Source: Schizochytrium sp. TIO01 (taxonomy: Eukaryota; Sar; Bigyra; Thraustochytrida; Thraustochytriidae). Taken from it: a stretch of DNA of 64,000 nucleotides. The stretch lies in NCBI GenBank assembly GCA_004764695.1, contig SMSO01000037.1, positions 294,247 through 358,246 on the forward strand, written 5' to 3'. Position numbers and translations under genes: made by a program. Below are positions 20,401 through 30,700 of the stretch, piece by piece; position 1 is the stretch's first letter; the number at the start of each line of letters is the position of its first letter. The notes below the pieces were generated by a model. It was not told the origin of the DNA and did not search any database. It saw only the letters and a program-made list of their open reading frames with translations.

Positions 20401-23185
20401 GAGGAGTAGTAGAAAGGGTATTGTTATTCGAAAAATTGTTAAATAATGAACCATCCACAGCCCTCGGACGAGTTGACAGAATAATTTTTAGAATGCAACT
20501 ATCTACAATCACAGAGTAAATTGCCACAGAGAGAAAATCCTCAGTGTGTTTTTTCTGCTTTTTATTATTTATTATTTTTTTGTAAAAACACCTTTCTAGT
20601 CTGGTTCTGAGAAACACACACGAACACTAGGTAGTACTAAAAGCCTCAACTATGATAAGTGCCCCCTTTTTTCTAAAAACAATGTTTTTGAGCTAGACAC
20701 TTTATAAAGTCAGCCCAGAGTTCCCGTTTGCTAAGAACCTTTCGAGCTTAAGTGAGTTGGTAACCCCCGCTAGGAGATACAACACAACCACCCATGCCAT
20801 GCGTATTTCTATCTGCAATGCAACGATCGCAAGAAAACGCCACTTTGCGTGTGCAAGAATGGTAGTAGTACTTCGTATTACCTGCCTAGGCTACCTGTTA
20901 AGTTGAAGTACCATCTCACTCAAGTTTTTATAGTTTATAGTTTTTTTTTTTAGTTTTTTTTTTTAGTAAAAACATTTTGAAGTTCAACTATTTACACGAC
21001 TCCTCAAGTTCATCAAATAAGTGCACGAAGGTTTGTTCCTACGAATAGCGAGCGTCCAATATGGTATACTTTACATGTAAAATGTGCTCCGTGGCGTTTT
21101 GTAAGGAGCGAGAGTCCAGTGGGTCAAGTCGGTGCCAGCACAACATAGACCCAACGAATCCACTGGATAGCTAGCTAAACTCAGCCTGACCTGGGCAAAC
21201 AACACGTGAGACCATTTCTTGAAGATAAACGTTTTCTTTCTTGCTTTCCTTCAGCCATTCAAAGATGATGAAGGTGGTGATAACGATGACGATATCGCGG
21301 ATGAAGTTTTAATCCCCATTTTAGCAAATCTCGAGCATTCGCTCGCTCACGTGCAGACCAGGCTCGCTCCGACAACCTCCGCCGCGCCTCGCCTCGATCC
21401 CCGACCCGTGCTGCGAAACACGCCACTCAATCATCTTAAGAGCCATCGATCATGAAGAAGAAGAAGAAGCAACCTCTATGAGCATGGCGAAGGGAGCCTC
21501 GTTTTGAGAAGCTGATGGATGATCTCTGCCACCCGTGAAATTCGTGACCTATGATTTATGATCCATGGGTCATGATTCGCGACTCGTGGTCCATGCTTCA
21601 TGGTTCTTGACACAATACTTACTGAGGCGAGCGACTGAGAGATCTATCTCATCGAAATCACCAATTTGATGGGAAGCTCTGTTCCTCGAATTGTGTGCGA
21701 TTGGGTCGGACGACCAAGAATTCCAACGAACCCATCTCTTGCTACCGCGCCGAGGCCCTCCCCGGTGCATTCCAGCTTGTGCTAGAAGATTATTGCCAAC
21801 TGCTGTTGTGTACGGCTCAACGAAAGATGGCCCTTCGTGGACGCCGGGAGGATGAGACCAAGCAAAGACGCCTTTGCTGTTGCCCACAAGTGTTGGACTT
21901 TGCGGGGCGACAGCTCAACTCCTTTATTTGTTTAGGTAACATCTCCCTCTCATGTATATGTATGTATTTACATTTATTTGTCGATTTACTCGACTACTTA
22001 TTAGTTTGTTTGTTTTATTGAATGTCAGCGTGACGGTGCTTCACGAGAAAAAACTCATAAAAACTAGAAAGATCAAGACTCTGAAAATAACTTCGTGCGA
22101 AACTACGATTCTTGGAAATGCATGGTCTTCCGATTAGGTATTTGATTTTCTTTTCCCCGAAGTTTTGCGGTTTGTTTTGTTTTTGTTTTTATTTTGTTTT
22201 TAGTATATGCTCGGCAGAATAATTGAGCTAGTCAATGTCAATGAACTATTCGCTCATGAGCGACGCACGCGAGGATCAAGAGGTCTGGTGCAGGTCTTGA
22301 TTAATCTTTGAGTCTTGCACTCTCCTTGGTTGCTTCACCCATGGTTTGACACGAGTGGTGTTTCGAGAGATGCAATGAGATCACGATTCCCCATGAACTT
22401 GCTATTGCTTAATATAATAGACCTGCCAGTGGAATTTTGGATTGCGATGAAGTTGCAAAGCGTCAAACTCATGATGATGTCTTGAAGGGCAAGAAATAAA
22501 ATCAATTAACGAGTTACAGGTCTCTTATTTCCTCAGGCTGTGCTAATTCTACACGGCGGCAGCATGAAGGCCTTATGGCCTGCTCGCACGCGAGTGGGCC
22601 TAGGCTCGCCCTGAGCTTCTGTTTTACTTAATTAACTACACAAGACAGAACCACTCAAGTATGAACTGCTAGGTAGGTAGCTCTGTATATGCGCATGCTT
22701 AAGCTCCTCCACTCGCTGGCCCACTTATCTATCCTCTCAGCTTCTGCTCGCGTTTGATAGTTTGATTGCAAACTGCAATGGTACCAGAATAGTAGTTTGC
22801 CGCAACCCCTTTTGGCAGGTCCTACAATCCAGGACCTCCAGTTCTGTCCCTTTGGTATCATGGACGAAGCCACTCGAATCTGAGTCCATATTCAGACAGA
22901 AATTCATCAATTCCGCGCCTCTGACATGGCCAAGAGATACGCTTCAGCGGAGTCGGCGCATTGACAGCCTCGCCACAGTGCACAGCTTGAACGGCACGTT
23001 GCAAGAGCTGTTCGTGAAGATGGTTTGTTGTTTGGATGATATGTGAAGTGTTCTCTAAAGTATTATCATGCTGTCGTATATAGAATTCGTTATTCGAACG
23101 TATGACGTCATGTTCGCCTTTGGCCAATTCTGGCACGCGACGATCTTGAAGCAGATGCCATCGAGGCTGCGTGCGCCCTGAAACG
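17468..23185. other. Long gene-poor region
   Basis: This 5.7-kb region has no gene I can support. GC-richer patches occur at 17600-18450 and 21200-22000, with open frames of 70-105 residues on both strands (for example minus 17635-17937, minus 18142-18444, minus 21570-21887). They do not extend, have no family match, and overlap frames on the other strand. 19000-21050 is AT-rich. A degenerate 9-10-bp minisatellite based on ATGATTC/ATGGTCC lies at 21546-21607. I see no transposon coding sequence. Confidence 0.55.
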
Positions 23186-24379
23186 ATGATTGGCGATGAT
23201 ATTGAGGCACGGCATGCCTCCGCCGCCACTGAGACCGCCCAGGTAGCCCCTGCGGACGCCACAGGTAGCACCGTCCATGAGTTGCCGGCCCAAGTTGAGG
23301 TCGATGAGGTCCAGCTTCAAGATGTTGCGCTTGAGGACAATTCTGCTGAGAATGTGGTGTCTACATCGCACAGCAGAAGCCAAGCGTCGAGAGAGAATAT
23401 CCTCAGCACCCAAGCACCATCTTGCTTTGGAGCCTATCTGCGATTTGTGCTGTACATCCTAGTGGCCGTGGTCCTGGTGCCTATTTTAACAGTAGGGATG
23501 TATATTGAGGACAATCTTGTACGCAGTCAAGCTCAGATTTTCAGGCGCATACGATGGAGATTTTTACTGTCGAGGCTAGAGGACGTGCTCACTGTTGTGA
23601 GACCGTGGATGAGGTCCACCATTGGACATCGCAGGTGTGTGTGGAGGTTCCCCACGCTTGAACAGGAGCTTGTGCTCACCTTAGACGACGCACCGGGAGA
23701 CTCGCCAAAGGAAATGCAAAACCTTTTGGACCTTCTGGACGAGAACAAAGTCCAGGTCACATTCTTTGTGACGACTTCATACATTCACAATGGTGAGATG
23801 GAGCGCCTCATGCAGCGCATCATTGATGCTGACCACGAAATTGGAAACCACATGCCAGAGGATAAACCGTACCACCACCTCAGTGCAGATGCATTCCGCA
23901 CGCAGCTGCTTAGGGCAGAGGAGGTACTAGCACGATTTGATCCAACCAGGTTTGGGCCTACAAGAACGCGTCGTCGCTGGTTTCGCCCGCCTCATGGTAA
24001 GCTTAGCAAGGCCATGATGCGAGTTCTTGTTGCGGAGGACTACCACATCGCCATGGGTACTGTCTTTAGTAATGACCCTGCGATTGGAGGTCTTGCCGAC
24101 CCCCCTGTCACCTCGGCCATGAAATATCATGAGCAGTTTGTCATTGATCACGCCAAAGCTGGCAGTATCGTAATCTTCCATGTACCAAACAAAGAGACGC
24201 GTAAGCAAACCATTCCAGTTCTTACACAACTTCTCGCCTATTGGGATGAGCACGATATCGAAGTCCAGCGCTGCTGTGATATGGCAGTCGACCTCGAGGT
24301 TCCGGAACCTATTAGCCTTGAAATCCCAACTTTGGACCCAGAACCCGTTCCTCGTGTCGAGGCCGCTCCTGTATTCTGA
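23186..24379 (+). CDS. Membrane-anchored polysaccharide deacetylase (NodB domain)
   Basis: A probable carbohydrate esterase family 4 enzyme, which removes N-acetyl groups from chitin-like or peptidoglycan-like glycans using a metal. The protein is 397 residues from the ATG at 23186; the frame is open to a GTG at 23171. Residues 1-85 are acidic and disordered. Residues 86-105 form one membrane segment (LYILVAVVLVPILTVGM), so it is probably a type II protein with the catalytic domain in the lumen or outside. The NodB motifs are in order: LTLDDAPG (164-171, the Asp pair), a metal-histidine motif NHMPEDKPYHHL (221-232), WFRPPHG (265-271) and IVIFHVPN (328-335). The acidic, Pro-rich tail (DLEVPEPISLEIPTLDPEP) is not part of the domain. 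The NHM...YHH spacing is longer than the common HSxxH; I recall similar forms in some fungal and algal homologues. The substrate cannot be deduced. It converges on the ankyrin gene. Confidence 0.9.
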   Translation: MIGDDIEARHASAATETAQVAPADATGSTVHELPAQVEVDEVQLQDVALEDNSAENVVSTSHSRSQASRENILSTQAPSCFGAYLRFVLYILVAVVLVPILTVGMYIEDNLVRSQAQIFRRIRWRFLLSRLEDVLTVVRPWMRSTIGHRRCVWRFPTLEQELVLTLDDAPGDSPKEMQNLLDLLDENKVQVTFFVTTSYIHNGEMERLMQRIIDADHEIGNHMPEDKPYHHLSADAFRTQLLRAEEVLARFDPTRFGPTRTRRRWFRPPHGKLSKAMMRVLVAEDYHIAMGTVFSNDPAIGGLADPPVTSAMKYHEQFVIDHAKAGSIVIFHVPNKETRKQTIPVLTQLLAYWDEHDIEVQRCCDMAVDLEVPEPISLEIPTLDPEPVPRVEAAPVF

Positions 24380-24733
24380 AGAATAATAAAAGAGTATTAT
24401 GTTACAACATCATTCTTTACGTTTTTTATGCTGCTTTCTTGCCAACCACTCACAAGACCAAGTTTATCGCTCTATGTCGTGTGCGAATACTCTTGATTTC
24501 GATACAATGATCTTTTTCTAATAATCTTCCACCGACTGTAAAAAGATGGAGATTTCATCCAAAGCAATGTAAACATGCTGCAGTTGTCTTTTGTGATTAG
24601 ACAGACAAATATTGAGGTTGCTTTCGTCGAGTAAGGCTGGAATTTTATGCAAATTAGCCCTCTTATAGCCCGTGTATGTATTAATGCATCTCCTCGTCGA
24701 AGAAATTAAGATCTCGCCGTTACAGAAATCTTA
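24380..24733. other. Short convergent intergenic region
   Basis: About 350 bp of 3' flanking sequence for the deacetylase and ankyrin genes. AATAATAAAAGAG follows the deacetylase stop and could serve polyadenylation. Nothing else was seen. Confidence 0.5.
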
Positions 24734-25501
24734 CTAAGCAAAAAGCTCATTTGCTCGTGCTACGCGTTCTTCCCCAAATTTTGATAGAAACATATCAATG
24801 AGCTCTACACAATTGATCTCCTTTGCAATCAGTGGTGGGGTTAAATTTTCAAGGTTCAGAACTGTCGCGATGGCGCCATGCTCGACCAGTATACGAGTAA
24901 TTTCAATACGTTTGAGCTTCACTGCCAAATGCAAAGGTGTATCCATATGAACATCGGATACATTCACATTTACAGCATAACTTCCACTCCACTCTAAAAG
25001 CACTCGAACAGCTTCAAGCCGACCACTTCGCACGGCATTGTGAAGAGGTGTACTTCCGGTAGCATCTTTTTTGTTACAATCTGCACCATTCTGAAGTAGA
25101 ATCTTGATCACCTCAATTGCAGGTGCCTCTCCTTGCTCGCCGATCCGCCCTCCACAAGCAAAATGAAGTGCTGTTTGATATGCTGGATCGACGATATTCA
25201 CTGGTTCGGTCTCTGTCTTCAAAATTGCTTTAATGACAGCGACATGGCCATCCCTTGCTGCTACATGGAGCTTTGGTAAAAGTTTAAACTCAATCTCAGG
25301 AACTTGGTCACGAGAAGGAACGTGACTTGGTAGAATACCATCGTCATATGCCAAGCTGAAGCCTGGGCCGTCATCATCATCGTCAACATCCAGGTTGTTA
25401 TTTAATTGCTGATTCTCTAAGCCTGAAACACTACGATCCGATGCTGTCAAAACACTCTTCGTGCTCCCCAACCTTGCATCTTCTCCTGTCGGAAACTTCA
25501 T
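24734..25501 (-). CDS. Ankyrin-repeat protein
   Basis: The protein has 255 residues. After an acidic N-terminus with five consecutive Asp (about 38-45) come about five ankyrin repeats, a fold used for protein-protein binding: KLHVAARDGHVAVIKAIL (77-94), TALHFACGG...VIKILLQNGAD, TPLHNAVRSGRLEAVRVLL, TPLHLAVKLKRIEITRILV, and a degenerate last repeat TPPLIAKEINCVELIDMFL. Three repeats keep the TPLH or TALH turn. The second is extended by an insertion around GRIGEQGEAPA. There is no catalytic domain, membrane segment or other motif, so the partner is unknown. It is divergent from the Asterix gene across 434 bp. Confidence 0.9.
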   Translation of the reverse strand: MKFPTGEDARLGSTKSVLTASDRSVSGLENQQLNNNLDVDDDDDGPGFSLAYDDGILPSHVPSRDQVPEIEFKLLPKLHVAARDGHVAVIKAILKTETEPVNIVDPAYQTALHFACGGRIGEQGEAPAIEVIKILLQNGADCNKKDATGSTPLHNAVRSGRLEAVRVLLEWSGSYAVNVNVSDVHMDTPLHLAVKLKRIEITRILVEHGAIATVLNLENLTPPLIAKEINCVELIDMFLSKFGEERVARANELFA

Positions 25502-25935
25502 GACACCTCTGTGTACTAGCTCGCCTTACTATACTAGCTTAAATTTGTTCTACTGCCGCAGTGTACAGGATAACGATAACGTAATGCAATACGACACAGT
25601 TAATTTCTAGAAACATTCAACAACCCAAGAGCTCTTGAAGTGATCCTATCGAATATCGATCCCAGTCCGCAAGAAATGATTTTGCCTTCTCCTATACAAG
25701 CAAAGCAATGATTATAACTTCATTATTAGACCTGTAACGGTACTTATGTTCCAAACGTTCTGTTAAATCCTTTTTTTAATTTCTGTATTTGGGGATTAGT
25801 ACTACCTCGCGGTATTCTCACTCAAGCAGCATAATCTCATGTTACACGCAAAAAGACCGAGGGCGGAGGCTTTATTCATGAAGTGGCGACAAAGCTTCCT
25901 CCTTTGTTCATTGAAACGTGATATTCTTCGCGGAA
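25502..25935. promoter_or_regulatory. Divergent promoter region
   Basis: The 434 bp between divergent ankyrin and Asterix starts must contain both promoters. No core element could be assigned with confidence. Confidence 0.4.
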
Positions 25936-26274
25936 ATGGACTCTGCACTGGGGACTGCAAAACGGACTTCTAGCGTCTCGTGTATTGCCGATGCCCACGA
26001 TGACCCTCGCAGAGGAGGCGCTGCCGTCAGGCCCTGGAAGGAAACTCCACCAGACATGGATCAACTGCCTCCAGATTACATGTCTCTGCTTTCACTGATG
26101 CTTGGGCTTCTCGCGTATCTTCTCACAAGCCCTATTCTCGCCTGGACCAGTGTATTCTTTTGCCTCAGCTCTCTTGCAAATATGAAAGCTTCACAGGTCG
26201 ATGCCAAGCAGAACCTATGTACACTCTCTTGCGTTCTCGTTGGACTTCTTGTAAATCATAGCTCTTGTCCTTGA
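25936..26274 (+). CDS. WDR83OS: Asterix, PAT complex subunit
   Basis: The protein is 112 residues from the ATG at 25936; an in-frame GTG lies at 25918. It matches the Asterix/UPF0139 family (human WDR83OS, about 106 residues). That subunit forms the PAT complex with CCDC47 at the ER translocon and shields hydrophilic transmembrane helices of multipass proteins during insertion. Family hallmarks are a DPRR near residues 22-26, a PPDYMSLLSLMLGLLAYL segment, a second hydrophobic helix (LAWTSVFFCLSSLANM) ending in the conserved Ala-Asn, a polar turn with DAKQ, and a third hydrophobic segment (CTLSCVLVGLLV). Two to three short membrane helices are therefore seen in the expected order. The first 21 residues are an extra, poorly conserved extension. 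No CCDC47 partner is in the window. Confidence 0.88.
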   Translation: MDSALGTAKRTSSVSCIADAHDDPRRGGAAVRPWKETPPDMDQLPPDYMSLLSLMLGLLAYLLTSPILAWTSVFFCLSSLANMKASQVDAKQNLCTLSCVLVGLLVNHSSCP

Positions 26275-26660
26275 ACCCATAGTTCATTTTTATAGTTTTA
26301 TGGGCCTTGTAATATTGCATCTCTTCTGTAAATGGATGCATCTTTTTTGCGCCGTTTGGCTTCAAATATGAACATGTTGGAATGAATCGTTCTTAGCAAA
26401 GGCATAATCTAGCAATTAGTACTTAGAATATGTACATATCCTGCTACGTGTGATGACGTTCAACATTATTGTTTGTAATATGCTACGAGGTGCTCCCTCC
26501 GGTTGGCGAGAAAAGAGTACAGCTACTTTATCGTAGTTTCATGCAAAAACCGTGGCATTATTTGATAATTAAAAGAAAGACTGGAGTCCCCTCTGCTCAT
26601 GTATCGAAAAGGACATTCTATTACATAATCTTCTTAAGCTTTATATGTTACCTTAGCTAT
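26275..26660. other. Convergent intergenic region
   Basis: About 385 bp between the Asterix stop and the SEC16 stop. No gene or repeat was seen. Confidence 0.5.
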
Positions 26661-27765
26661 TTATTGCAATCCAGTTGGAGGTGGAGGTGTACCAGTGGGG
26701 TGCTGAGTCTCCTGACGATCGTCACCCATACCATTATCATCGGCTTGGTTTGGGGGGTCGTCAAATCCCGGAAGAGGCACAGGAGATCCAGACGACACTG
26801 GCATAGGAGGAGGTTTAAAGACATTGAACTTCTTCGGAGGCACAGGATTAGAGCTTCCCCCGCCACCAACAATATTGGGACTGCTGTTGCCACCCATCAT
26901 CATCATCATAGGCGGCCCTGGCATCATAGGATTTGCACCGGGTGGCATCATCATAGACATGGGCGGCCCGCCCTGGCCACTGTTTCCAGGTGCTGTGTCA
27001 GGCCGGGGTGTGTCTGCAACCAAGCCACTCTGAGCAAAGGTATTCACATACCGCGACTTGGTATTTCCACGACGGAAACCGGTGCCAGCGCTGTATTGTG
27101 GCGGTCCTGAAGGGGCAGGGCCATCTCCACTCGCAGGCGCGCTTGAAGGACGTAGTTCTTCCATTTTGGGAGGTGCTGCAGGTGCTGCAGGCCCGGCGTT
27201 GGGATCATCACCAGGGAATACCCACTTGCCAAGCTTCTTGTCATAGTAGGCATCTAGCTTATTACCTGTGCTACCACGTTTCACGTTGCTCTTCGGGAGA
27301 ACCTTCTTCATCCATGTCATCATGCCCCAGCCACCTTCGTCCTTCTTTTCACCACTATCGTCAGAAGTCTTAGGTTCTTCCTTCTTGCTTGCAGACGTAG
27401 TTGGAGACTTGTCTTCATCCTTACTCGATGAAGCTTGGGAAATACTATTGTTGCTGTGACTGCTAACCACAGCAGGCTCTGTAGAATTGAATCCTGTGTC
27501 CAGAGGCCCTGGGTGCAAAGGAGGTCGGCTATTCATTGCCTCATTATGCGAAAATCCATTGTCATCTGTCCCGGCTAAAGTAAATGGTTGCATCTGTGGG
27601 TCCCTTGGCATAGTTGAGTCAAAGTTAGAGGAAGGGTAAGTGCTTTGACTTGGGTTCCATGTTGTGGGCGGCTGATGGCTGACACTACCCACAGAGGGAG
27701 CAGGAGATGCAGGGGGCGGCGGCATCATAGTGTTGCTAAAGTTATTGTTTCGCATCTGCGGGGGT

Positions 27766-27797
<32 letters not shown>

Positions 27798-30700
27798 TTT
27801 GCCTCCACGTCGCCACAAGGAAGAAAGGCGTAAGGGAATCCAACCAGATCCATCTTCGTGCTGTTGCATCTGTTCAGTGAGACCGAGTGCCTTCGCTTCA
27901 CATGTCATAAGTCGGTCCGCAAAAATCTTCAGTTGACGCTGGAATGCATGGGGAAAAGGGCCAGACCGGCGCGGACTACCTCCGGTACTCGATGAAGATG
28001 ATCTCTTGCTAGGAGATCGGGCCTTAAGCACATCCTGGATAGACTTTACCCATGCGTATGCTTGCTTCACTGCACCTAAATCAGCAAGCCACATTGCATA
28101 GATAAGTCGATATGGGTGGAAACTATCAAATTTATAGAATGAATTGCGCATAGAGAGCCCATACAGGTAAATTTCTGTACGTTCAATAGTCTCTGGTGTC
28201 ACAAAATCCCGATGGGACTGAAACGATCGGTGGTCGCCTCCCACCAGAACCATACGTGATGTACTTGTTGAGTTCAAGGTCACTCCTGCAGTCAAATAAC
28301 AAATGTGCGCAGCCCTTACATCACCAAGGTCAGACCATAAGCGGTCCCCAAGGAGGTAATTAGCTCTGTATCCCCGGGGGTCCGATTCGCCAAGATTGAA
28401 CTCAAGGTGCGACGCCAGGTGTCTTTCAAGGATGAACCGCTACCATCGCCATTATCCATGGTATTCAGTAAAGCCTTTTCGCCGAGACCAGCGAACAACA
28501 AAAGCAACGAGTGTGACTGCGAATTGCGAGGCATGGTTGCATTGACAAAACGCTCCACTACCCGTCGGTACGCTGCAACACTTACAAAGTTGCTGATAAC
28601 AAGTGCTTGCGCCCAGAGCTCGCTTTCGACAGCGCGTACAACAGCACCTTCACGATCTCCGACTTCAAGCATAGCCTCAATATCTGCCATCGCGGACCGC
28701 GTTGCTTCCTCAGAAAGGCTATTCTCGGTCTTTGAAGAAGGGGTTGTGGGTGAAGTTATCTCGGTAGACAGTACCTCGTCTGAAGCACCTGCCAAACCAT
28801 CTACTGCACTACTGTCACCACTGTGAGGGCTCTTCACCCCGTTGTTAACATCACCAGCTTGGTTAGGCACCTGTGCCGAAGATGACGCACTTTTGGGAGA
28901 TTCCGTCTGGCCGTTGGCCTCTGGCTCGGGCAAAGTAGTGTTAACCTGTGGCATTGGTGCACGGAGAACTTGAAGCAAATCGCTCAAAACGTCTTTGCTT
29001 TGGAGATCTCCATCACTGCGCAAAAGCAAGAGCATAACTTGCCAAAGGAGCTTACCTACAAACCCCGAGACACCATCGGATGGGGAGAAGGAATCGATTT
29101 CCCGTTGTAGAAAGCTAGCTATGGCTTGATGGTCTACAGGCCTCGAGTCAGGTGGTAGGGCTATGAGAGGGCCAGGAAACTCGACTTGGCGTTGTGCAAG
29201 TCGAGATTGGCTTGCTGCACTGAGCGAAGACATACTAAATACCTGAATATGACCTTGGCGGAGCGCGTGTTGCTCAGGGGCTTCAGCGGAATTATCTTGC
29301 TTAGATCCGTGACGTGTCATAGAGGAGTGATCAGAGAAAGAGCCCAGGCGCCTGCGTCTTTGTGGAAACATAGTTACAAGACGGCCTCCAAAGCCAAACG
29401 TAGCAATCGCGTGCGGACGACGACCGTCCCCACGACCAATGTTACCAAGACCAACAACGTTGTTTTCGGGCTGTAGGGAAACACTACTTTGGGCCGTACC
29501 ACTTGTTCCACTGAAATTAGATAACGCACTCATCCGGCGAGGAGGAACAACAGTTCCTGACAACAGTGTTGTTTGCTCCGGTACTTCATTTACTACTTGC
29601 TCTTGTGCAGCCTCCACCGCAGGCTGAAAGTTTAAGGAATATTCATTTCCAGGAGAAACTATGTCAGAGGTCGCATCATTACCATAGCCATGCTGCTGAT
29701 TTGGATCTCCAATCCAGTTACTTGTATCAACTGCATAGGACTGAGCCTCGTCAAATCCTCCTCCTACCATTCCTGACGAGTCGTGTATACCTTCCATACC
29801 ACCCGAGGGCTGAGAGTACTGAGAATATTGCTCTGCGCCAAGCTCGCCACCAGTTGCACCGTATGTGCTTTGCATTGGAGGCTGAGGAAAAGCCATTTGC
29901 TGACTCATATGGGAAATTGAAGATGCTGTAGATCCACGACGAACAGGTTGTTCAAAAGATGTATTGTGCGTTGATGTTGCATCAATAGATCCACGCTGAC
30001 TGTACTGACCTGACCCAAACGAATGCAATGACTCCTGTCGAGGACGCTGGGTCTCATTTACAGAATTGTAACCTTCATAGTAGGACCCCTGCTGAGGCTG
30101 GTTCTCATACCGTTGATTGGCTACATATTGGTCATTAAATTGGTTCTGAGTTCCATAAGAATTTAAACCGTTGTCATACTGAGGTTGTTGTTGCAGGTGC
30201 TGGTTCTGCGTGCCATATTGGTCTTGCATATTCCCGTATTGCTGCGGTCCACCGTACTGATCTTGTGAATAAGAACTGTATCCATATTCCTGTTGCCTGT
30301 CATCCTGGAAACTGTTGTTCTTTTGCTCGTTGTACTGGTCCTGTGGAGGCTGTTGAAAGGGATCGTCCGACTGTCCAGCCTGGGACGATTCAAACGAATT
30401 TTGATCAAAGAAGTTCGCATCATTGCTTACTCCTGATGTCTGACCAGGCGCGCTAGATGAAAATGGGTCCCCGTTGTCTTCCATTCTAGATTGTTGATTT
30501 TGCCACTGGTCTACAACAAATGGGTCAGAGGATGAATTCGTGCCAAACAAGGCATCAGATGGAGGTGTCCGTGGACTTCCCTTGCCAATAGATTCTGTTG
30601 GACTAGAAGATCCTCCAAACAACCCACTTGGGGAGGTAACAGAGTCTTCTTGAGCCAGAGGGCTAGTTTGTGATCCCTCAACCTCTACTTCAGCTGGGGG

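Noticed and set aside
28290-28340. Possible 35-nt intron GTAAGG...GCAG in SEC16
   Set aside because: The putative intron encodes the expected ACE1 segment, so a one-base indel at 28346-28349 explains the break better.
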